Positions 9,603-13,804 of a DNA stretch of 13,804 nucleotides are shown piece by piece. Source of the stretch: JALYUA01 sp038329555 (GTDB lineage Bacteria; Acidobacteriota; Thermoanaerobaculia; UBA5066; Gp7-AA6); contig JBBQNC010000061.1 in the NCBI GenBank assembly GCA_038329555.1, forward strand, positions 1 to 13,804, written 5' to 3'. The position numbers and the translations under genes are program-made. The first letter of the stretch is position 1; every line of letters begins with the position of its first letter. The notes beneath the pieces are model-generated. The model was given only the letters and a program-made list of their open reading frames with translations. It did not search any database and was not told where the DNA came from.

Positions 9603-9608
9603 AGCATA
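9603..9608 (-). promoter_or_regulatory. Candidate -10 box TATGCT of a leaderless kinase transcript
   Basis: Read on the minus strand, TATGCT is followed by 7 nt and then ATG 9595. This is the spacing expected when transcription starts at the start codon. No Shine-Dalgarno sequence at usual spacing serves this ATG: GGGA almost touches it. No clear -35 hexamer was found. Confidence 0.45.
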
Positions 9609-9612
9609 TGAC

Positions 9613-9628
9613 GACCGGTCGGGACCGG
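9613..9628. promoter_or_regulatory. GACCGG palindrome/repeat between divergent genes, possible operator
   Basis: The 8-bp perfect palindrome GACCGGTC (9613-9620) is followed by a second GACCGG (9623-9628) in the short region between the kinase start and the aminotransferase start. Its position would suit a regulator of one or both divergent genes. It is short and GC-rich, so chance is possible. Confidence 0.25.
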
Positions 9629-9660
9629 CGCCCTCGCGGGGAGTCCGCGTCCGGGAACGG

Positions 9661-11406
9661 TTGTGTGCGTCATCCGCGGGAGTGGACGACGACCCGAGTG
9701 AAGCCGTATCGTTGCTGGGGACGACGCGTTTCAAGGAGACGGCCACGTCGGACATCGCGATCCATTCCCAGGACGTCGACCGCGACCCGGCGGTGGACGA
9801 CGCCGCGCGGTTGGTCGCGAGAGCGCGAAGAGTCCTCGCGAATGGCGAGTTGGCGATGAGCGCGCGTCCACTCTTGTTCGGTGAAGGAGGCGTCTACCCG
9901 CAATTCGTCGCCCGGGCACGAGGCTGCCGCTTCGTGGACACCGCGGGCGGCGTGTTCGTCGACTGGGTCGTCGGTTGGGGATCCGCGCTCCTCGGTTTCG
10001 GCCGGCCCGAGATCGAAGAGGCGGTCGGAAAACAATTCGCGGCGAGCGCGACCCTGACGATGCCCCACGCGCTCGAGGTGGAGGTGGCGGAAAGGATCGT
10101 GGAGATGGTCCCTTGCGCCGAGATGGTGGCGTTCGGGAAGAATGGATCGGACGCGGTCACGGCGGCCGTTCGCCTCGCACGAGCGACCACGGAGCGGGAC
10201 GTCATTCTCCAATTCGGCTTTCACGGCTTTCACGACTGGTTCGCGGCGGAAAACCGGACGATTCGCGGCATACCGGCTTCCTACCGCGGCCTCGTGTTTC
10301 CCTTTCCTTACAATGACATCGCGGCGCTGGAAGCGCTGTTCGACCGGCATCGCGGGAGGGTCGCCGCCGTCGTCATGGAGCCGTTTCGGACCGAGCTCCC
10401 GAAAGACGGGTATCTCGAACGGGTCCGCGAGCTCACACATCGGCACGGCGCGCTCCTCGTTTTCGACGAAATGATCACGGGGTTTCGGGTCGCCCGCGGC
10501 GGGGCGCAGGGGCTGACCGGAGTGGTCCCGGACCTCGCGTGTCTCGGCAAGGCTCTCGCGAACGGCATGCCGCTCTCCGCGCTGGTCGGCCCCAGGGAAT
10601 TGATGCGGAGCGCGGATTCCGTCGGCGTGGATATGGGTGCACGCGGGGAGACCCTTTCCCTGGCGGCTGCGCGGGCGGCGCTCGATATATACGCGGCGGA
10701 ACCGATCGCCGAACGTGCGGCGGAAGTCGGGCGGGCGGTGGCCGCTGGAATCGAGGCGGCGGCGAGACGCGAAAAGATCCCGCTGCGACTCGCCGGCCAC
10801 CCCGCCCGGCTGGAACTGGAGTTCGACGACTGCGGACTCCTCCCGGGACGCGCGGCCCTCGGATTGTTCGTTCAAGGCTGCCTGGACCGGGGGATCGTCA
10901 CGAACGGGTTGATCTTTCCGACCGCCGCCCATGACGGGGAAGCCGTCGACTCGACCATCCACGCCGCTCGAGAAGCACTCCGAATCGTTGGGCTCGCGGC
11001 TCATGGCCAGACGTCCACGCTTCCTCCGCCGTTTGGTCCCTCGACGATCGGGTTCCTCGACTCGGCGGAGGTCGTCGAGGGCGACCTTCGCCTCGTCGGG
11101 TGGATCCTTCCGCATGGCGGCCCGCCGGATTCGGTCGAGCTCGTCGATTCCGAGGGCGGCGCGGTCCCGGCGACGATCGCATCGCGGCCGGACGTCGCGG
11201 CTGTCTACCCTTCGATCGCCGGGGCGAGCGAATGCGGTTGGTCGGTGACGGTTCCCATGGGGGCCAGGACGAGCGGAGCCACATGGACCCTGCGCGCCTG
11301 GCGTGATGGAAGAGTCGTCTTCCGCGGGCGGATCGTGGCGGGCCTCCGTTCCTACAAGCGTTCCTTTCCGCGTGAGCTGGGAGATGGTCATGTCGCCGAG
11401 ATCTGA
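9661..11406 (+). CDS. Class III PLP enzyme (glutamate-1-semialdehyde aminomutase-like) fused to a C-terminal beta-type domain
   Basis: 581 residues from TTG 9661. Residues about 45-447 form a fold-type I class III aminotransferase. GKNGSDAVTAAVRLAR (159-174) takes the place of the family's phosphate-binding NSGTEA block, HGFHDWF is at 188-194, DEMITGFR at 269-276 supplies the cofactor-contacting Asp269, and Lys297 in LGKALANGMP forms the Schiff base. True haem-pathway GSA aminomutase is about 430 residues, so the HGFHDW...GIP...PFPYND pattern and the extra 130 residues point to a specialised amino-group enzyme. The tail (about 455-566) has the GWILP...SRPDVAAVYP...CGWSV pattern that I associate with add-on domains of surface-glycan proteins (inference). 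The start is uncertain: TTG 9661 has GGGA before it, but a stronger AAGGAG (9733-9738) precedes an in-frame ACG at 9745. The next gene starts inside its end. Confidence 0.85.
   Translation: MCASSAGVDDDPSEAVSLLGTTRFKETATSDIAIHSQDVDRDPAVDDAARLVARARRVLANGELAMSARPLLFGEGGVYPQFVARARGCRFVDTAGGVFVDWVVGWGSALLGFGRPEIEEAVGKQFAASATLTMPHALEVEVAERIVEMVPCAEMVAFGKNGSDAVTAAVRLARATTERDVILQFGFHGFHDWFAAENRTIRGIPASYRGLVFPFPYNDIAALEALFDRHRGRVAAVVMEPFRTELPKDGYLERVRELTHRHGALLVFDEMITGFRVARGGAQGLTGVVPDLACLGKALANGMPLSALVGPRELMRSADSVGVDMGARGETLSLAAARAALDIYAAEPIAERAAEVGRAVAAGIEAAARREKIPLRLAGHPARLELEFDDCGLLPGRAALGLFVQGCLDRGIVTNGLIFPTAAHDGEAVDSTIHAAREALRIVGLAAHGQTSTLPPPFGPSTIGFLDSAEVVEGDLRLVGWILPHGGPPDSVELVDSEGGAVPATIASRPDVAAVYPSIAGASECGWSVTVPMGARTSGATWTLRAWRDGRVVFRGRIVAGLRSYKRSFPRELGDGHVAEI
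9733..9738 (+). promoter_or_regulatory. Strong AAGGAG ribosome-binding site without a standard start codon
   Basis: AAGGAG lies 6 nt before ACG 9745, which is in the aminotransferase frame. A TATCGT (9707-9712) about 20 nt upstream could be its -10 box. No ATG, GTG or TTG in this frame follows at usable distance, and the next ATG (9856) would cut into the conserved region. Either translation begins at TTG 9661 and this is incidental, or a rare start is used. Confidence 0.35.
11379..11383 (+). promoter_or_regulatory. GGGAG ribosome-binding site that sets the radical SAM gene start
   Basis: GGGAG ends 6 nt before ATG 11390, whereas the alternative ATG 11384 directly abuts it and ATG 11303 lies deep in the previous gene. 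This favours 11390 and a 17-bp overlap with the aminotransferase gene. Confidence 0.6.
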
Positions 11407-13030
11407 TCGCAATGGACCGGAGCCTCCCGAAAAGCCCGGCTGGCGCCGGGTCATTCGCCGACTGAGGGCGGCCGTTCCGCCGTTCGCCCGGCCGGCATCG
11501 GGACCGCCGCCCGGGTTCGACTGGCAGTGGTACGTGACCAGTTATCCGGATTTGACCGCCGCCGGAATCACCGACGAGGAGTCGGCCATCCGGCATTGGG
11601 GCCGGTACGGCGACCGCGAGGGGAGGCGCTTCGCCGCGTCGCAGACGGGGTCGCCGGATGCTTCGACGGAGGAGCCGGGACTTCCTCCCGGCTTCGACTG
11701 GCGCTGGTATGTCACCACTTACACGGACCTCGCCCCGGCCGGAATCACCGACGAGCGGTCGGCCATCCGCCACTGGCGCGAGCACGGGCGGCGAGCCGGA
11801 AGGCGTTTCGCGCCGCGGCGACCGAACAGTTATGACTGGACCACCTACGTCGATCGCTTTTCCGACGAAACCCCCGACATTTCTTCGGGAGCCCTGACAA
11901 CGAGACGCCCTCTCGTCTGTCCGTCGATTGACAGCATCTTTCTGAGGGCGTGGGGCGATCTCGTTTGCTGGGACGACGCCGGAAGCGATCTGGTGCTCCA
12001 GGCCTGGGACCCGACGGCCGACTACGCGGACGTGTTTCTCCGTGGGCCTTATCAAGAAATCCGCAACACCCTCGAGCAGGGCCTCATGCCGTGGCCCGAA
12101 GAATGCGAGAGGTGTCTCCTGCTTCGAATACTCCCGAACGGCGCCGGCGGTCCATGGGATCGAAGCTTCGTGCGCATATTCCGCGTCGAGCCCTCGTATT
12201 ACTGCACCCTGGACTGTCCCGGTTGCGTCCCCCTCTCGATCCGGCGCCAGCACTCGAAAGCCTTTCAGCTCGATCCGGACATCCTCGACCGGATCCTGGC
12301 CGACCTGATCGCTCGCGGTATCGAAATCGACGCCCTCGACTTCCAGGGACACGGGGAGCCGCTCTTGAACCCGCGTCTGTGGGAGATGGGACGCCGAAGC
12401 CGTGAGCGTCTTCCGAACGCCTGGATTTCCGTGACGACGAACGCGCAGGGCCGTTTCCGGCCCGAAATGGCCGCCTCGGGTTTCGACGATTTCGTTTGCG
12501 CGATCGACGGCGCCGATACGGCCAGCTACGAGCCGTACCGGGTTCACGGCCATTTCGACCTGGCCTGGCGGTTCATGGTGGACCTCGTTTCCGCCAACGC
12601 CTGGGCCGATCGGCCCATCCGCGTCGTCTGGAAGTACGTCATCTTCGAGCACAACTCCTCACCCGAAATCCTCCTGAAGGCGCAGCGAATGGCCCTCGAA
12701 GCGGGCGTATCGGAGCTCGTCTTCGTCCTCACGCGAAACGGCCCCGCGCCGAAACACATCCGTTTTCCCTCGGACGTCCCGCGGCTCGAGGCGGGCCCTC
12801 CTCTCTCGTTCCGATTCCACGAGCCGTCGATCGAAGACCTCGAGGCGCGCCTCGTGGAATCGCGGCGGCTCGACTCGGAGGGACGACCCCGGGAAGCGGC
12901 GATCATGGCGGAAAGCATCCGAAAAAATCTGGAAAGATTCTTTCCCGCCGCGGCGGGGCGACCGGAGCGGCAGAGCCTTCTCTCCGAGGATCTCGACAGA
13001 CCCCACCCGAGCCCTCCGCCGCGTTCCTGA
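11390..13030 (+). CDS. Radical SAM protein with two N-terminal repeats and a SPASM-like cysteine block ahead of the core
   Basis: 546 residues from ATG 11390. A basic, Pro-rich start leads to two 40-residue repeats (42-81 and 101-140; pattern FDW-WYVT-Y-DL--AGITDE-SAIRHW---G---GRRF) and a degenerate third (YDWTTYVDRFSD, about 148-159). Residues 177-242 hold four cysteines: C177, C193 in GDLVCWDD, then C239 and C242 in ECERCLLL. With the YADVFLRGPYQEIRNTLEQG stretch between, this resembles a SPASM auxiliary-cluster domain. The radical SAM core follows: CX3CX2C at C272, C276 and C279 (CTLDCPGC), GHGEP near 320, SVTTNAQ near 347, and CAIDGADTASYEPYR near 370. No cysteine follows Cys370, so there is no C-terminal SPASM domain. 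The core resembles MoaA/AslB-type enzymes of peptide or surface-polymer clusters; the substrate is unknown. It overlaps the aminotransferase gene. Confidence 0.85.
   Translation: MSPRSDRNGPEPPEKPGWRRVIRRLRAAVPPFARPASGPPPGFDWQWYVTSYPDLTAAGITDEESAIRHWGRYGDREGRRFAASQTGSPDASTEEPGLPPGFDWRWYVTTYTDLAPAGITDERSAIRHWREHGRRAGRRFAPRRPNSYDWTTYVDRFSDETPDISSGALTTRRPLVCPSIDSIFLRAWGDLVCWDDAGSDLVLQAWDPTADYADVFLRGPYQEIRNTLEQGLMPWPEECERCLLLRILPNGAGGPWDRSFVRIFRVEPSYYCTLDCPGCVPLSIRRQHSKAFQLDPDILDRILADLIARGIEIDALDFQGHGEPLLNPRLWEMGRRSRERLPNAWISVTTNAQGRFRPEMAASGFDDFVCAIDGADTASYEPYRVHGHFDLAWRFMVDLVSANAWADRPIRVVWKYVIFEHNSSPEILLKAQRMALEAGVSELVFVLTRNGPAPKHIRFPSDVPRLEAGPPLSFRFHEPSIEDLEARLVESRRLDSEGRPREAAIMAESIRKNLERFFPAAAGRPERQSLLSEDLDRPHPSPPPRS
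11513..11809 (+). repeat. Two in-frame direct repeats of about 120 bp inside the radical SAM gene
   Basis: Copies at 11513-11632 and 11690-11809 are offset by 177 bp (59 codons). They share an identical 18-nt block (11561-11578 and 11738-11755) and, just after it, an identical 12-nt block. Together they encode the two FDW-WYVT repeats. The linker between them (11633-11689) is Ser/Thr/Pro-rich. Confidence 0.85.
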
Positions 13031-13052
13031 TCGATCCCCGCCCCGCAGCGCG

Positions 13053-13058
13053 TAGACT
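13053..13058 (+). promoter_or_regulatory. Candidate -10 box TAGACT of a leaderless sixA transcript
   Basis: TAGACT ends 6 nt before ATG 13065, so a transcript would begin at or next to the start codon. No Shine-Dalgarno sequence is present in the 34-nt gap after the radical SAM gene. It is the same arrangement as at the kinase start. No clear -35 was found. Confidence 0.45.
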
Positions 13059-13064
13059 CTGGCC

Positions 13065-13541
13065 ATGGATCTCTGGCTCTTTCGGCACGCCGTGGCCGAA
13101 GATCGCGCCCAGTCGGGATGGGATCCGGACCGCGCCCTGACCCCCGACGGGCTGCGCCGGGCGCAGGCGGTCGCGCGGGGACTCGCGGCGCTCGAGCGCG
13201 CCATCGAACGCGTCATCAGCTCGCCGTATCGCCGCGCGCTTCAATCGGCGCGGCCCGCCGCGGAGGCCCTCGGCCTGCGCGTCACGGAATCGGACGCCCT
13301 CGAGCCCGATCGCGATCCCGAGGAGATCCTCCGGGAAGTCGCGGCCGAAGGGAGCCACGCGCTCCTCGTCGGGCACCAGCCCCATCTGGGATCTCTGCTC
13401 GGTCTCCTGCTGGCGGGTCCCCGCGTCGAGATCCCCATGAAGAAGGCCTCGATCGCCCGCGTGTCGATCGACGGGCGCTGGTCGGGAACGCTCCGCGCCT
13501 ACCTTCCGCCGGGGATCCTGGAGACGCTGGGCGAAGAGTGA
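13065..13541 (+). CDS. sixA: SixA-like phosphohistidine phosphatase (histidine phosphatase superfamily)
   Basis: 158 residues, the compact size of SixA. The N-terminal LFRHAVAE places the catalytic nucleophile His8 after Arg7. LTPDGLRRAQ follows at about 25-34, SSPYRRALQSA (52-62) gives the second phosphate-binding arginine Arg56, and GHQPHL supplies the second histidine His104. These are the four hallmark residues of the superfamily. E. coli SixA dephosphorylates histidine phosphotransfer proteins of the PTS and phosphorelays. Here the partner is unknown, and such genes in other phyla are often annotated only by similarity. The ATG is fixed by the catalytic motif immediately after it. It lies 34 nt after the radical SAM gene but seems to have its own promoter, so membership of that operon is doubtful. 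Confidence 0.88.
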   Translation: MDLWLFRHAVAEDRAQSGWDPDRALTPDGLRRAQAVARGLAALERAIERVISSPYRRALQSARPAAEALGLRVTESDALEPDRDPEEILREVAAEGSHALLVGHQPHLGSLLGLLLAGPRVEIPMKKASIARVSIDGRWSGTLRAYLPPGILETLGEE

Positions 13542-13598
13542 CCGAGAGCGCCCTTCGCCCGCCGGCCCGCGCGATCACCCGCTGACTCTTTCTGCGGA

Positions 13599-13604
13599 TA
13601 CAAT
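13599..13604 (+). promoter_or_regulatory. Candidate -10 box TACAAT for lemA
   Basis: TACAAT differs at one base from the TATAAT consensus and lies 29 nt before the lemA ATG, leaving a short leader that contains the ribosome-binding site AGGGAGGA (13623-13630). CTGACT at 13582-13587 resembles a -35 box but is only 11 nt away, too close for a normal spacer. Confidence 0.5.
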
Positions 13605-13633
13605 CCCTCTTCGATTCGCATAAGGGAGGACGC

Positions 13634-13804
13634 ATGGGCAAGATCGGACTCGGTTGTCTCGCGCTGATCGTCGTGCTGGTCGTGATCATCGGCATTTCGG
13701 TCGCCGGTACGAACAATCGCCTCGTCACACTCAGCCAGGAAGTCGACAAGCAATGGTCCCAGGTCGAGAATCAGTACCAGCGGCGCGCGGATCTCGTTCC
13801 CAAC
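13634..13804 (+). CDS. lemA: LemA family protein, N-terminal part (3' truncated by window)
   Basis: 57 codons are visible before the window ends. A short start (MGKIGLGC) leads into one strongly hydrophobic segment (about residues 7-24, LALIVVLVVIIGISVAG). The LemA hallmark follows: NNRLVTLSQEVDKQWSQVENQYQRR and DLVPN. LemA proteins are anchored by one N-terminal helix and expose a helical bundle, probably outside the cytoplasm; their biochemical role is not settled. Cys8 sits inside the hydrophobic segment near its start, but the context is not a clear lipobox. A strong AGGGAGGA precedes ATG with a 3-nt spacer. In many genomes a TPM-domain protein gene follows lemA; that region is outside the window. 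Confidence 0.9.
   Translation, partial: MGKIGLGCLALIVVLVVIIGISVAGTNNRLVTLSQEVDKQWSQVENQYQRRADLVPN

Noticed and set aside
9596..9673. Longer kinase N-terminus from ATG 9673 or 9607
   Set aside because: The extra residues are not kinase-like, no ribosome-binding site precedes these ATGs, and 9673 would overlap the divergent gene. ATG 9595 fits the family.
7269..9755. An 828-codon minus-strand open frame across mqnC and the kinase
   Set aside because: It is antisense to mqnC and in a different frame from the well-supported kinase. Its product is low complexity (Arg/Pro/Gly-rich).
9661..11010. Haem-pathway hemL assignment for the aminotransferase
   Set aside because: The cofactor-binding blocks are similar, but the extra C-terminal domain, the altered phosphate-binding block and the radical SAM partner argue for a specialised enzyme.
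10898..12652. Long minus-strand open frame opposite the aminotransferase-radical SAM pair
   Set aside because: The plus-strand frames here have catalytic motifs and a coupled start. The antisense frame shows none.
13542..13598. Small gene or terminator between sixA and lemA
   Set aside because: The gap is 92 nt, has no credible open frame and no hairpin with a T-run; it seems to hold only the lemA promoter and ribosome-binding site.

Overview
The window reads as high-GC bacterial chromosome. Acidobacteriota or a related deep phylum (Gemmatimonadota, myxobacterial-type lineages) fits best. The pointers are the clpX-lon-engB order, the futalosine (mqn) menaquinone route, a Hanks-type kinase opening with the glycine-rich loop typical of those phyla, and promoters placed directly at start codons. 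The assignment is inference; no rRNA or other marker is present. No tRNA, rRNA, CRISPR array, insertion sequence or phage gene was seen.

Layout. (1) Positions 1-5089, housekeeping, all plus strand: the 3' part of clpX, then lon, engB and rho, with gaps of 60 and 15 nt and a final 8-bp overlap. (2) Positions 5083-5249: a G-rich, 7-bp-periodic tract with G-quadruplex character runs over the rho stop codon, followed by a perfect ACTCAAA heptad array. (3) Positions 5250-8483: mqnA (chorismate dehydratase), a GT-C type membrane glycosyltransferase, and mqnC (cyclic dehypoxanthine futalosine synthase). (4) Positions 8480-9595, minus strand: a membrane-anchored Ser/Thr kinase whose stop codon shares the palindrome CTAG with the mqnC stop. 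(5) Positions 9661-13030, plus strand: a two-gene accessory cassette. The first gene is a glutamate-1-semialdehyde-aminomutase-like PLP enzyme with an extra C-terminal beta-type domain. The second is a radical SAM protein with duplicated N-terminal repeats and a SPASM-like cysteine block placed before, rather than after, the radical SAM core. (6) Positions 13065-13804: a SixA-like histidine phosphatase and the 5' end of a lemA gene.

How they relate. ClpX and Lon are ATP-dependent proteostasis enzymes, EngB is a ribosome-assembly GTPase and Rho ends transcription, so region 1 is a core-function block. MqnA and MqnC catalyse the first and third steps of the futalosine pathway. The aminotransferase-radical SAM pair is the least ordinary part. 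The two genes overlap by 17 bp, so they are probably translationally coupled, and both carry accessory modules that recall surface-glycan enzymes. I propose that they act together on a sugar, peptide or lipid precursor, but the product cannot be read from the sequence.

Start codons are a theme. mqnC and the glycosyltransferase have no ATG, GTG or TTG at the N-terminus that protein similarity calls for. The kinase and sixA have a TAnnnT box 6-7 nt before ATG, the geometry of leaderless transcripts.
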